This document shows, piece after piece, positions 50,994-60,338 of a stretch of DNA of 64,000 nucleotides; the first letter of the stretch is position 1, and each line of letters begins with the position of its first letter. Source of the stretch: JBFMDN01 sp040753915 (GTDB lineage Bacteria > Desulfobacterota > Desulfomonilia > Desulfomonilales > Desulfomonilaceae); contig JBFMDN010000019.1 of assembly GCA_040753915.1 (NCBI GenBank), positions 26,910 to 90,909 on the forward strand, given 5' to 3'. The position numbers and the translations under genes were made by a program. Under the pieces are notes generated by a model that was not told where the DNA came from, ran no database searches, and worked only from the letters and a program-made list of their open reading frames with translations.

Positions 50994-53441
50994 TCATTCC
51001 CTCAACGCGGCGCCCAATTCCTGGGTGACAGCCTCCACCACGCGGGAATGAACCTCGTGGACCTCCTCGTCGGTCAGGGTCCGATCTTCGGACTGATAGC
51101 GAATCCGGAGGGTCACGCTCTGATACCCTTCCGGAATAGCTTCGCCTCTATACAAATCAAATAGGACAACGGAAGTAATGATATCATGCCCCAAACGTGA
51201 AATCAAGCGCTTAATCATATCTCCTGAACAATTTCTTTCAACGATTACCGATAAATCCCTCTCTATATAAGGGTAGCGCGGAATAGGGCTGAAAACCTTT
51301 TCCTTGCGGGTTTGAATGAGCAGAGGCTCCAGGAAAATTTCACAAACCTGCACTGGACGCAGCAGATCCTGTTCTCGCATGGTTTTGGGAGACAATTCTC
51401 CCATGAACCCTATAGGAGATCCCGACACCACAATGTCTGCCGATTTGCCTGGATGGAGGAAAGGAACTTTCGAGGGCACAAAGCTGACATCCTGACAACT
51501 CAAGGCATCGAACACATTCTCAAACGCGCCCTTCATGTCGTAGAAATCTACCTGAGGCTCTTTGTCTATCCTCCCGTACACATCTATCTCCCCTCGCTGA
51601 TAGTGCCACAGGCGGGGGTATCGTCTTCCTGTGGCCACCGCAGCAAGACGCAACTCTTCCACCGGCAGCGTTCGGTCAGGAACGGGGAGAAAAACGCTCC
51701 CTATTTCGTAAAGCTTCACGTCTTCCGACCTGAAGTTCAAATTGCGCTTGAGGGCCGCCATCAAGCCTGCCAGCAAGGAAGTCCGCATCACCGCGGAATC
51801 TTCTGTCAGAGGATTCAGCAGGCGGAGCTCCCCGCCGGCCGGTGGAACAACTGTAAACTCTCGCGCGGCCTGCAGTGAGCAGAAAGACATGGTGATGATC
51901 TCGGTGAATCCCGAGGCGTTCATAACGTCTGCCACGAGCCTGACCTGTCTTCGATGCTCCCTCGTATGGTCTGCCGCGGCTTCGTACGTGGGCATGGACA
52001 GGGGAATGTGCTGAAAACCGTGGACTCGTCCGACCTCTTCGCCCATATCCACGTCACGATCCAGGTCCCAGCGCCACGACGGGGGCGTGCAGACAAGAGA
52101 GGGAACACCGTCATCGTTCTTCAGCACAACTTCGACGCCCAGTCGTTCGAGATAAGACGCGCTCTGGTCAGGTGTCAATTCCACACCCAGGAGTCCGCAA
52201 ATCTTGTCCGCTCGCACGACGACCGGGGACCGCCGAATGGGCTCCGGGTAGACGTCGATGTACCCCCCAAGGATGGCTCCCCCCGCAAGCTGTTGAATGA
52301 TGTACGCTGCACGGTGGGCTGCCCAGAGGGATCCTTCGGGGTCCACTCCTCGCTCGAACCTGAACGAGGCCTCTGTGGACATGCCCAGGGCTTTGGCAGT
52401 CCTCCGGGTGCCGAAGCGCTCGAAGCATGCGCTCTCTATAAGCACGCAGGTGGTGGTGTCCTGAATTTCCGAGTTGAGACCACCCATGATTCCGGCAAGT
52501 GCCACCGATCGTTCCCCATCGCGGATCATCAACGCGTTTTCGGGCAGCGCCCTCTCTACCCCGTCGAGGGTCACGAAGGTCTCACCCGGGTCGCATCGCC
52601 TCACTACGATCTTTGCGCCCCTGAGAAAAGCAAAATCAAAGGCATGGAGAGGTTGACCGCATTCAAGAAGGATGAGATTTGTGGCGTCCACCACATTCGA
52701 AATGGGGCGCATCCCGGACCTGAACAGCCTGTACCGTACGCGAAACGGGGAGGGGCCTATGGTGACCCCTTCTACCATGCGGGCAACGTACCGGGGACAG
52801 AGGTCGAAATCCGGCACTTCGACGCTCGCCCGCTCCTGAATGTTCACAGGTGACTCTTCCAGGTGGAATTCCGGGACCTTCCATGGTTTCCCTACGAGAG
52901 CAGCCACTTCCCGCGCGGTTCCGAGAACGGAAAGACAGTCGCCTCGATTCGGGGTCACCGACGTCTCCAGGATGGTGTCTACGACAAAGGGGCATGCTTC
53001 GATCAATGGGATCCCTGTCCGGGTCACATCCTCGAGAACAAGAATACCCGCTGCGTCGTCGCCCAGATCCAACTCTTTTTCCGAGCAGATCATGCCGGGA
53101 GACGTCACGCCCTTCACGACCCGCTCCGATATCTCCATCCCAGACGGCAGAACCGATCCCGGACCGGCGTACGGAACCACTTGTCCCACCCGAATGTTGG
53201 GTGCCCCGCACACTACCGTGATTTCTCGGTCGCCTACGGTCAGCACGGCCAAGCTGAGGTTCGCCGAACTTGGATGGGGACGGATCTCTTCAATGCGGGC
53301 AGTCAAAATTGATTCCAGCCCTTGTCCCACGGTGCTGAGGCCCTCCACTTCCAGCCCGCCCATGGTCAGAATCTCAGCCACCGTTTCTGCGGCCAGATCG
53401 AGCTCCACCATCTCTCGGAGCCAGTTTAAACTGACGTACAT
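50994..53441 (-). CDS. pheT: Phenylalanine-tRNA ligase beta subunit
   Basis: An 815-residue subunit of the alpha2-beta2 synthetase charging tRNA-Phe. The N-terminal tRNA-binding (EMAP/OB) domain holds ILTARIEEIRPHPSSANLSL and VVCGAPNIRVGQ. B3/4 and B5 editing domains follow in the middle, a catalytic-like core after, and a C-terminal ferredoxin-fold anticodon-binding domain (SPIPRYPYIERDLSVIVE). Length is that of the standard bacterial long form. It follows pheS by 51 bases in the same direction. Confidence 0.97.
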   Translation of the reverse strand: MYVSLNWLREMVELDLAAETVAEILTMGGLEVEGLSTVGQGLESILTARIEEIRPHPSSANLSLAVLTVGDREITVVCGAPNIRVGQVVPYAGPGSVLPSGMEISERVVKGVTSPGMICSEKELDLGDDAAGILVLEDVTRTGIPLIEACPFVVDTILETSVTPNRGDCLSVLGTAREVAALVGKPWKVPEFHLEESPVNIQERASVEVPDFDLCPRYVARMVEGVTIGPSPFRVRYRLFRSGMRPISNVVDATNLILLECGQPLHAFDFAFLRGAKIVVRRCDPGETFVTLDGVERALPENALMIRDGERSVALAGIMGGLNSEIQDTTTCVLIESACFERFGTRRTAKALGMSTEASFRFERGVDPEGSLWAAHRAAYIIQQLAGGAILGGYIDVYPEPIRRSPVVVRADKICGLLGVELTPDQSASYLERLGVEVVLKNDDGVPSLVCTPPSWRWDLDRDVDMGEEVGRVHGFQHIPLSMPTYEAAADHTREHRRQVRLVADVMNASGFTEIITMSFCSLQAAREFTVVPPAGGELRLLNPLTEDSAVMRTSLLAGLMAALKRNLNFRSEDVKLYEIGSVFLPVPDRTLPVEELRLAAVATGRRYPRLWHYQRGEIDVYGRIDKEPQVDFYDMKGAFENVFDALSCQDVSFVPSKVPFLHPGKSADIVVSGSPIGFMGELSPKTMREQDLLRPVQVCEIFLEPLLIQTRKEKVFSPIPRYPYIERDLSVIVERNCSGDMIKRLISRLGHDIITSVVLFDLYRGEAIPEGYQSVTLRIRYQSEDRTLTDEEVHEVHSRVVEAVTQELGAALRE

Positions 53442-53492
53442 CGTTCGCAGTCCTTCCGTAGGAAAGTGGGATGAGGAAGACTTCGCTCCTGC

Positions 53493-54512
53493 CTAGAATT
53501 GATTTAAGAATCTAATATCATTGTCATAAAACGCGCGAATATCCGGAATTCGATACTTGAGCATTGCCACCCGCTCGATTCCCATTCCGAAGGCAAATCC
53601 CGTATAGACTTGGGCGTCGTAGTTCACGAATCGGTACAGCTCCGGGTCAACCATTCCGGAGCCGAGGATCTCGAGCCATCCGGTGAACGAGCAAGTCCTA
53701 CACCCAGCTCCGCCGCAAATCACGCACTGGATATCTACTTCTGCGGACGGCTCTGTAAATGGGAAGAAACTGGGCCGGAACCGGAGTCCGACACCTTCCC
53801 CGAAGTACGCTCGGACGAACGCGGTCAGAACTCCCTTGAGGTCGGCCAGCGTGATACCTTTGTCCACCCACAATCCCTCGATCTGCATGAACATGGGAGA
53901 ATGGGTGATGTCCGCATCGCGGCGATATACTTTCCCCGGACAGATGACACGGACCGGCGGTTGCTGTTTCTCCATGGTACGAATTTGCACCGGCGACGTG
54001 TGGGTTCGCAAGACAACCGACTCGGAGAAGTAAAACGTGTCCTGCATGTCTCGAGCTGGATGATCGCGCGGGATGTTGAGCGCCTCGAAGTTGTAATAGT
54101 CGAGCTCCACCTCAGGTCCTTCGGCAAGCTGGAACCCGAGGCCGGCAAAAACTTCGACGAGCTCGTCGGTCACCCGATTCAAGATATGTGACCTGCCGAG
54201 GAGCGTTCTCCTCCCGGGAAGAGTGACGTCCACAAATTCCTGGCCGATTCGGTCCCGTTCGGCTTCGTCCCTGAGCGCTGAGAGCCTGGCGTCGAACTTT
54301 TCTTCCAGCTCGTTTTTGATGAGATTGGCTCTCTGTCCGACTTCGCTGCGCTCCTCAGGCGCGAGGTCCTTGAGTCCCCTCAGGAACCGAGTCAACTCAC
54401 CCTTTCGTCCCAGGATTCGGGTACGTGCCTCAGTGAGGCTCTTTTCGTCCTGTAGCTCACCTATGAGGGCGGTGACCCGCTCTCGGAGTTTTTCCAATTC
54501 GTCCTTCATCAT
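53493..54512 (-). CDS. pheS: Phenylalanine-tRNA ligase alpha subunit
   Basis: A 339-residue catalytic subunit. An N-terminal coiled coil (ELEKLRERVTALIGELQ) is followed by class II motif 2 and 3 elements: PVRVICPGKVYRRDADITHS, RFRPSFFPFTEPSAEVD and GFAFGMGIERVAMLKY. A CVICGGAGCRTC segment suggests an inserted zinc-binding knuckle, as in some bacterial PheS. The double ATG at MMKDEL is preceded by GAGG. A strong terminator-like hairpin lies in its leader. Confidence 0.96.
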   Translation of the reverse strand: MMKDELEKLRERVTALIGELQDEKSLTEARTRILGRKGELTRFLRGLKDLAPEERSEVGQRANLIKNELEEKFDARLSALRDEAERDRIGQEFVDVTLPGRRTLLGRSHILNRVTDELVEVFAGLGFQLAEGPEVELDYYNFEALNIPRDHPARDMQDTFYFSESVVLRTHTSPVQIRTMEKQQPPVRVICPGKVYRRDADITHSPMFMQIEGLWVDKGITLADLKGVLTAFVRAYFGEGVGLRFRPSFFPFTEPSAEVDIQCVICGGAGCRTCSFTGWLEILGSGMVDPELYRFVNYDAQVYTGFAFGMGIERVAMLKYRIPDIRAFYDNDIRFLNQF

Positions 54513-54621
54513 CTGCGTGGCCTCGTGAGAGAAACGTACGCCCATGCAAGACTGCACGGGGGAGCTCGCATTGCTTTCGTCCGGTCACGGGTTCCCGATC
54601 AGGTCCGATTGCCTCCAAGAC

Positions 54622-54646
54622 AAAAAGGCGGTCCTGGCAGACCGCC
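54622..54646 (-). terminator. Intrinsic terminator or attenuator between rplT and pheS
   Basis: On the minus strand GGCGGTC-TGCCAG-GACCGCC forms a perfect 7-bp stem followed by TTTTT. It lies about 110 bases before the pheS start, so it either ends the rpmI-rplT transcript or attenuates pheST. The upstream frame that crosses it has only one or two Phe codons, so a classical Phe leader peptide is not evident. Confidence 0.8.
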
Positions 54647-54714
54647 GTCCGGTTTGGTGAGAAATACTGGGCCGCGGCATGGGCCTGAGGCATTGATGCC
54701 GGAGGGGCTCGGCA

Positions 54715-55074
54715 CTAAGCTTCGAGGGCCGTCCTTGCTTGCTGGGCGATGCTCGCGAAGGCAACGGGATCTTTTACCGCTAGGTCAGCCAAAATCTTCC
54801 TGTCCAGACCCACCTGGGCTTTCTTCAGGCCCTCGATCAGTCTATTGTACGGCAATCCGTTCATGCGGGCGCCTGCGCTTATTCTCACTATCCAGAGGCG
54901 CCGAAACATGCGCTTGCGCGTCCTCCTGTCGCGATAGGAGAAGCACAGGGCGCGTTCGACGGTATCTCTCGCTTGTTTGTACGTGCGGCCGCGACCGCCA
55001 ACGTATCCTTTGGCCAGCTTGAGGATCTTCCTATGTCTTGCCTTGCGTGCAGGCGCGGATCGTGCTCGTGGCAT
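54715..55074 (-). CDS. rplT: 50S ribosomal protein bL20
   Basis: A 119-residue ribosomal protein, usual length. N-terminal basic tail MPRARSAPARKARHRKILKL, then GYVGGRGRTYKQA and the RLWIVRISAGARMNGLPYN signature. bL20 is needed for early 50S assembly and in many bacteria represses its own operon. It lies 75 bases after rpmI on the same strand. Confidence 0.98.
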   Translation of the reverse strand: MPRARSAPARKARHRKILKLAKGYVGGRGRTYKQARDTVERALCFSYRDRRTRKRMFRRLWIVRISAGARMNGLPYNRLIEGLKKAQVGLDRKILADLAVKDPVAFASIAQQARTALEA

Positions 55075-55149
55075 TCATGACTCCTTGCTTCGTGAAAGTG
55101 TCTGTGCAACGTGAAGGGTGCCGAAATAGCTCTCTTTCGGAAGCTTCAC

Positions 55150-55347
55150 CTATCCGTAAGGCAGAAGTCTTTTGATCTGCGCCTCGTCGTGGCTGCTGAT
55201 AAAGGTCTCCTGCCGTAAGCCTCTCTTACGCTTCGTGCTCTTGGAGGTCAAGATGTGGCTGTGGTATGCCTTTTTTCTCTTGATTTTTCCACTCTTGAGG
55301 ACGGTGAACCTCTTGGCCGCGCCGCGGCAGGATTTCATTTTCGGCAT
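55150..55347 (-). CDS. rpmI: 50S ribosomal protein bL35
   Basis: A 65-residue basic protein starting MPKMKSCRGAAKRFTVLKSG, the standard bL35 signature, with KRKRGLRQ near the C terminus. The start is preceded by GGGAGAG. The translation initiation factor gene infC, which normally precedes rpmI, is not here; instead the upstream DNA is a promoter and repeats. Confidence 0.97.
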   Translation of the reverse strand: MPKMKSCRGAAKRFTVLKSGKIKRKKAYHSHILTSKSTKRKRGLRQETFISSHDEAQIKRLLPYG

Positions 55348-55410
55348 GTGTCGCTCTCCCGGAGTCCGTCCGAGGTGCTGTCCCGGTGGACTTTCGATAT
55401 TAAACTTATA

Positions 55411-55439
55411 TCTATACTCTACCATCACAGGGGGGGCAA
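55411..55439 (-). promoter_or_regulatory. Candidate promoter of rpmI-rplT
   Basis: On the minus strand TTGCCC and TATAGA are separated by exactly 17 bases, about 65 bases before the rpmI start in an AT-rich patch. This would replace the usual infC-linked transcription. Confidence 0.45.
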
Positions 55440-55536
55440 GTATTTTTTTGAGAATGAGCCGCAAGCGTCCGGACACAAGCCCAGCAAACTCGCGAAAACG
55501 ATGCGCAGCGAGATCCAACGAGCCTTAAGTATGGGA

Positions 55537-55632
55537 TTTCATAAGTACGGTCACGTTTTTGGGAAACTGTTCTCTTTAGGGAAGGACCGGTTCAGAGCCT
55601 GTTTCGATAGAGGGCAGGTTGGAAACCTGCCC
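55537..55632. repeat. Composite repeat with the 20-base conserved head and a GGCAGGTT hairpin
   Basis: TTTCATAAGTACGGTCACGT (55537-55556) matches 18 of 20 bases of 33684-33703. It is followed by GGGCAGGTTGGAAACCTGCC, a perfect hairpin, paralleling the arrangement at the other copy. Confidence 0.65.
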
Positions 55633-55734
55633 CCACTGTGGGGTGGAGCGTTGATCGTTGGGCAGAAGTACCGGAGCAGCAGATGTGGGGGCAGGTTTCT
55701 AACAAGCCTTTCTTCAGGGCCAGCTCCAGACAGC

Positions 55735-55762
55735 AATACCGGCGAGACGCCGGCGCTACGGG
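55735..55762 (+). repeat. Copy of the AATACCGGCGAGACGCC interspersed repeat
   Basis: AATACCGGCGAGACGCCGGC followed by GCTACGGG, the best-conserved copy; it forms a GCCGGCG-type palindrome. Confidence 0.75.
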
Positions 55763-55946
55763 AGATCTGTGGAGGAAACCTGCCCTTCGCTAAGATGACC
55801 TCGCGTAAATTCGTCACCGCACTTATGAAATCCTCTCCCAAGCTATCTCGTTCCCCTTCAGTCTTCGTGTTGAAGCGGAGCACCAAGATTGCTATGGTGT
55901 TTCCCGGGAGCTTCTCCGAGCAGAGCCGTGAAAGGAGAATCAGAGA

Positions 55947-56891
55947 ATGCGGGAGACACGCTTTTGGGCTGTCGCAGTGTGCGTAGCCATAACCCTCAGC
56001 GGGATATGCGCATGGGCGATCGAGGAAGAGAGGGCTTTGGTGAAGGCCGCGCAATATCTGAGCCAAAGTCAGACATCCGCCGGAGGGTGGCCCCTTGTGG
56101 CAGGTGAAGGCGACGCGGAAGCGGAGACAACAGCATGGGCCGTCCGTGCACTGATCATAGCCAACGGAGATCCCCAGTCCATCGAGAACGGGGTCTCCTT
56201 TCTCCTCAAGTCCCAGAACGGGGCCGGATCGGTCAACGATAACATCGCACATACCGCGTTCTTTGTGATCGCGCTCGATGCTGCTGGGAAAGGGACGGAC
56301 GAACGGACGAAGGCCATCGACTGGCTCATCAAGTCGCAGGACGAAGACGGCGGCTGGGGGAGGCATCCCACCTCCCCCAGCTTGTCCATTTATACCGCGG
56401 TGGCGTTGAAGGCACTGGCACAAGCAGGCAAGAAATCGGAAGATCCGGTAGTGCGAAAGGCCCTGGAGTATCTGGAGGCAATTCAGAATCCCGACGGAGG
56501 CTGGCCCATGCCCAAGGGAGGGAATTCCCTCGCGCTGGGAACAGCCTGGGTGCTCAACGCGTTGGCCGATTTCAACGTGACCCGAGGAACTCCTCTCGTT
56601 GATAAGGGCCTTGATTTTCTCATGCAGTGCAGAAAGGTGCGCAATGGAGGATTCTCCATCGTTCCTCCCGCGGCCGAGGACCCGGAGATCACTGCTTACG
56701 CGATGCTGGCAATGGCTGCACAGAAGGTGCAGCGTGACGCGCTGAAGGACGCGGCGTACTATCTGGCGGCTGTTCAGCTTCCTGACGGAGCATTCGTCTC
56801 CGACACCCCGATGGAATTTCAGAAGCAGCGCAAAAAGAACGTTCAGACCACCTGTTTCGTTGTGTGGGCACTCAAGTCAGCAGGATTCTGA
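55947..56891 (+). CDS. Secreted prenyltransferase/squalene-cyclase-repeat (alpha-toroid) protein
   Basis: A 314-residue exported protein (signal peptide about residues 1-24). The rest is an alpha/alpha toroid with recurring DGGW-type turns: QTSAGGWPL, QDEDGGWGR, QNPDGGWPM and LPDGAFV. Helices AVRALIIANG and AVALKALAQAG alternate with them. Length allows one toroid only, and the DxDD catalytic motif of squalene-hopene cyclase is absent, so it is unlikely to be a terpene cyclase. Possibly a binding or scaffold protein in the periplasm. No neighbouring gene hints at a partner. Confidence 0.82.
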   Translation: MRETRFWAVAVCVAITLSGICAWAIEEERALVKAAQYLSQSQTSAGGWPLVAGEGDAEAETTAWAVRALIIANGDPQSIENGVSFLLKSQNGAGSVNDNIAHTAFFVIALDAAGKGTDERTKAIDWLIKSQDEDGGWGRHPTSPSLSIYTAVALKALAQAGKKSEDPVVRKALEYLEAIQNPDGGWPMPKGGNSLALGTAWVLNALADFNVTRGTPLVDKGLDFLMQCRKVRNGGFSIVPPAAEDPEITAYAMLAMAAQKVQRDALKDAAYYLAAVQLPDGAFVSDTPMEFQKQRKKNVQTTCFVVWALKSAGF

Positions 56892-56947
56892 CGCGTGAGC
56901 CGTAGTCGCCCAGGGATGCAAAGGGGGGGATGTCACGGGAGCAGCCC

Positions 56948-58318
56948 ATGAACGAACGCATCAAGAGGGAGCTTAAATCCATCGTAGGCGCGGACCGGGC
57001 TACGGACGAGCCGGAGCATCTGGTCACGTATTCGTACGACGCCTATACGGTGGAACACGCGCCCGAAATCGTGCTCTTCCCCCTCTCCGTGGACGAAGTC
57101 TCGGCCATCATGAAGGTCGCATACCGAGAAGCCATTCCGGTAACTCCTCGGGGTAGCGGAACCAATCTGGCAGGAGAAAGCGTTCCTTTACACGGGGGCA
57201 TTGTGGTGTGCCTCACCCAGATGGACAAGATCCTCTCCTTGGATGCTGCCAGCCTAACCGCTACTGTTCAACCGGGGGTGGTGAACATGGACCTGCAAAG
57301 AGCAGCGGAAAAAGTGGGTCTCATGTATCCGCCCGACCCCGCTTCTTGGGCGGCCGCTACGATGGGTGGGACGGTCGCCACTAACGCGGGGGGACCCCGG
57401 ACTCTGAAGTACGGGGTCACCAAGGACTATCTTCTCGGCCTGACCGTAGTGTTGGCGAATGGGGATATCTTGCGAACAGGGGGGCGAACCCTCAAGAACG
57501 CAACAGGATACAACCTGACGAACCTCATCTGCGGCTCCGAGGGAACCCTTGGAATCATAACGGAGATCATTGTCCGCCTTGTCCCGAAGCCACTGGATAG
57601 CCGCACACTCAGGGCGGATTTCGAGAAGCTTGAAGACTGCTCCGATGCCGTTGCAGAGATCATGGCTTCCCGGATTGTGCCTGCCGCGCTGGAATTGATG
57701 AACCAGTTCACGATTCGCGCTGTGGAACAGTCATTCAACCTAGGATTGCCGCAGGATGCCGAAGGCCTGCTCCTTGTCCAGGTGGACGGAAACCCCGAGA
57801 TTCTGGACCGAGAAGCCGAACGCATCGAGGAGATCCTCAGGCGCAAGCGAGCTCGAAGTGTGCTGATCGCGAAGGAGGGTCCAGAGGCTGAGCGTCTTTG
57901 GCTCGCTCGGAGAGCTGCCGGACCGGCCCTTATGAGAATGAAGCCCAATACCATCACAGAGGATGTCACTGTACCAGTATCAAACCTTACCACGATGATT
58001 CGCAAGGTGATGGAGATATGCGGGGGCTATGGCCTTGATGTGGGCGTTATAGCTCACGCTGGAGACGGAAACTTGCATCCTTGCATTGCCTTCGATAAGC
58101 GGAACGCCGACGAGTACAAACGCGTCCAAGCTGCGTGCGAAGCTCTGGTTCCGGAGGCACTCACCCTGGGAGGGACTCTTTCGGGTGAACATGGGATCGG
58201 TATCGCCAAATCACCGTTCCTCCATTTTGAGATGGATGCCGTCGCCCTGAGGGTGATGAAGGGCCTCAAGGACTTCTTCGATCCAAAAGGAATTCTCAAC
58301 CCCGGGAAATTCGTGTGA
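56948..58318 (+). CDS. glcD: FAD-linked 2-hydroxyacid oxidase subunit (GlcD-like)
   Basis: A 456-residue flavoprotein of the VAO/FAD_binding_4 fold. The FAD-binding stretch is TPRGSGTNLAGESVP, then NAGGPRTLKYGVTKDYLLGL, and the C-terminal part has GYGLDVGVIAHAGDGNLHP and LSGEHGIGIAKSP. It oxidises glycolate or D-lactate and hands electrons to the iron-sulfur partner encoded next. The start MNERIK follows GGGAGC; an ATG six codons earlier has GGGGGGG directly adjacent. Substrate (glycolate versus D-lactate) is not decided by sequence. Confidence 0.93.
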   Translation: MNERIKRELKSIVGADRATDEPEHLVTYSYDAYTVEHAPEIVLFPLSVDEVSAIMKVAYREAIPVTPRGSGTNLAGESVPLHGGIVVCLTQMDKILSLDAASLTATVQPGVVNMDLQRAAEKVGLMYPPDPASWAAATMGGTVATNAGGPRTLKYGVTKDYLLGLTVVLANGDILRTGGRTLKNATGYNLTNLICGSEGTLGIITEIIVRLVPKPLDSRTLRADFEKLEDCSDAVAEIMASRIVPAALELMNQFTIRAVEQSFNLGLPQDAEGLLLVQVDGNPEILDREAERIEEILRRKRARSVLIAKEGPEAERLWLARRAAGPALMRMKPNTITEDVTVPVSNLTTMIRKVMEICGGYGLDVGVIAHAGDGNLHPCIAFDKRNADEYKRVQAACEALVPEALTLGGTLSGEHGIGIAKSPFLHFEMDAVALRVMKGLKDFFDPKGILNPGKFV

Positions 58319-58429
58319 GGCCGGATGTGAGCTTCAGGACTTGTGATCGGTGGTCTGGGCCCACGCATTTGACGCCATTTTGGCGGACCGCATTTCTTCC
58401 ATTCGTCGTTCCGCACGCTGGATAGCCTC

Positions 58430-59677
58430 ATGTTTTCCGAATCATTGAAAGAAGACCTTTACCATTGCCTCAAGTGCGGCATGTGTCAGCAGAATTGTCC
58501 TACTTTCAGAGCCACCCGACGAGAGTACTTCGCCCCCAGAGGTCGGGTGCAGATCATCAAGCATTATGTCGAAGGGGACACGCTATTGTCCCCGGTTTTC
58601 CGCGATGCAATCATGAGCTGCACACTCTGCGATGCATGCGCAGCGACGTGTCCCAGCGGAGTCCGAATCGATCACGTATTTCGCACGATGCGCAGCGAGC
58701 TAGCCCGAGCATTCGGGCCGGGACTTGCCAAGAGAGCTCTCTTTTCCATACTCCGCAACCGGTCGCTCATGCGGACCGGTGCAGCGCTGGGTCACGCGGG
58801 GCAAAGACTGATTGTGGGCCACGGATGGCCTCCGTGGAGGATCGGCAACATCCCTTTTTCCCGGTTCCCCCGGCTCAACGCACGGCCTTTCGGCAAGACT
58901 ATCGGTGACCAGGTGCCCGCGAGGGGAAAGCGCGTCGGACGCGTTCTGTACTTCACCGGGTGTGCCACCGAGCTGTTCAACGAGAACGTCGGAAAAGCGG
59001 TCGTCGCGGTTCTCAGCAGCCTCGGCTTCGAGGTAATCGTTCCCGCGGACCAGGTTTGTTGCGGGGCACCAGTGTTCTTAGCCGGTTTTGTCCAAGAGTC
59101 GGCCCCCAACATACGGACCAATCTGCGCGTTCTTGACCGGGACGGCTTTGACGCTGTAGTCGTGGATTGCGCCACGTGCGGCGCTGCGTTGAAGAAGGAA
59201 ATTCCCCGCGTGGTGGAGGAGCTCGGCAACGACCCTAGTGCGGCTCTGCGGGTTGCGGGAAAAGTTCGAGACGTCAGCGAGATCGTTGCCGAGCGGATCG
59301 GCACTCTGCCTTCTGCTCTGAAGCGAGGGTCGCGGATCACGGTCACGTACCACGACCCGTGCCATCTGGCTCGAGGGATGGGAGTGACGAAGGAGCCTAG
59401 AACTATTCTCGATTCACTCCCGAATGTTCGCCTCGTGGAAATGTCCGATGCGGGAGCGTGCTGTGGGGGCGCGGGCTCGTACCAATTCGAGAACGTGGAC
59501 CTGTCCCATAGAATCACATCCAGAAAAATGCAAATAATTGAGGAGACGGGGGCGTCAGTAGTGGCCACTGGTTGTCCTGGCTGCCAGCTCACTCTTGCCG
59601 GCAATCTCGAGCCTTCCCGCGGCATAGAGGTGGTCCACACGGTTCAACTACTGGCTCGAAGCTTGTTCGGGGTGTGA
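58430..59677 (+). CDS. glcF: Iron-sulfur subunit with two CCG domains (GlcF-like)
   Basis: A 415-residue protein. Two [4Fe-4S] motifs, CLKCGMCQQNCP (residues 13-24) and CTLCDACAATCP (about 64-75), are followed by two cysteine-rich CCG domains (QVCCGAPVFLAG with CATCGAAL; DAGACCGGAGSYQ with ATGCPGCQ). It carries electrons from GlcD to the quinone pool or to heterodisulfide-reductase-like partners. It follows glcD by 111 bases on the same strand. Complete and normal in length. Confidence 0.93.
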   Translation: MFSESLKEDLYHCLKCGMCQQNCPTFRATRREYFAPRGRVQIIKHYVEGDTLLSPVFRDAIMSCTLCDACAATCPSGVRIDHVFRTMRSELARAFGPGLAKRALFSILRNRSLMRTGAALGHAGQRLIVGHGWPPWRIGNIPFSRFPRLNARPFGKTIGDQVPARGKRVGRVLYFTGCATELFNENVGKAVVAVLSSLGFEVIVPADQVCCGAPVFLAGFVQESAPNIRTNLRVLDRDGFDAVVVDCATCGAALKKEIPRVVEELGNDPSAALRVAGKVRDVSEIVAERIGTLPSALKRGSRITVTYHDPCHLARGMGVTKEPRTILDSLPNVRLVEMSDAGACCGGAGSYQFENVDLSHRITSRKMQIIEETGASVVATGCPGCQLTLAGNLEPSRGIEVVHTVQLLARSLFGV

Positions 59678-59735
59678 ATTCACGGGATAGTGGACTTTCT
59701 CGAAAGAGGAGTATCATTTGGGTAGGGGTCAAGAG

Positions 59736-60338
59736 ATGAATAGTCAAAACACGAAAGAGCAGGCCCACTCCAAACGTGTGAATGCCGCCGATTACCCCAT
59801 CCTGGGTGTTCTCACCTTGGGACCCGCTCACGGCTATGACGTGTGGCGATATATCAGGGACCACCTCGGTGGAGTCTGGCAACTCGGCAGAAGTCAGGTC
59901 TACGCGCTTCTGGCGCAACTGGAGCGAGACGCTCTGGTGTACCACGAGCGCGTAGAGCAGACCAACCTTCCGTCCCGCAAAGTCTATTACCTCAAGGACG
60001 AAGGTCGAGTTGCATTTGACACATGGATACGTCAGCCGGTTCAACACGTCCGGGACTGCCGTCTGGAGTTTCCGAGCAAGCTCCATTTTGCACGAAAGCG
60101 CTCTGCCGGCGCTGCTTCCAGCCTGATCCTGGACCAGATGGCGGTTTGTCTCAGAAAGCGGCGGCAGATGGAAGCCGCGAGAGATCGATGCACCGTGGAG
60201 ATACAACGACAGGTATTGGACTACCGTTTGGCGGTTATCGACGCCACTATTGGCTGGCTGAAGGGGCTCGTTGTTTCGGAAAACGCGGAGAGCCCCTTGT
60301 CCGGGGATGAGTCCTCCGCGTCCTCTCCTTCGAGCTAA
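59736..60338 (+). CDS. PadR-family transcriptional regulator
   Basis: A 200-residue regulator. The winged helix (residues about 18-95) includes YPILGVLTLGPAHGYDVWRYI, GRSQVYALLAQLERDALVY and KVYYLKDEGRVAFDTW. The C-terminal half is helical (Vir-type dimerisation region). It lies 58 bases after glcF in the same direction and may regulate lactate or glycolate use (inference). The ATG at MNSQNT is preceded by AGGGG; an upstream TTG is less likely. Confidence 0.88.
   Translation: MNSQNTKEQAHSKRVNAADYPILGVLTLGPAHGYDVWRYIRDHLGGVWQLGRSQVYALLAQLERDALVYHERVEQTNLPSRKVYYLKDEGRVAFDTWIRQPVQHVRDCRLEFPSKLHFARKRSAGAASSLILDQMAVCLRKRRQMEAARDRCTVEIQRQVLDYRLAVIDATIGWLKGLVVSENAESPLSGDESSASSPSS

Larger units (their letters stand above)
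55348..55946. other. Repeat-rich interval between rpmI and the toroid protein
   Basis: About 600 bases with no supported gene. It contains the candidate rpmI promoter, a 20-base motif shared with 33684, a GGGCAGGTT/AACCTGCCC hairpin at 55612-55632 and the AATACCGGCGAGACGCC repeat at 55735. Confidence 0.7.
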
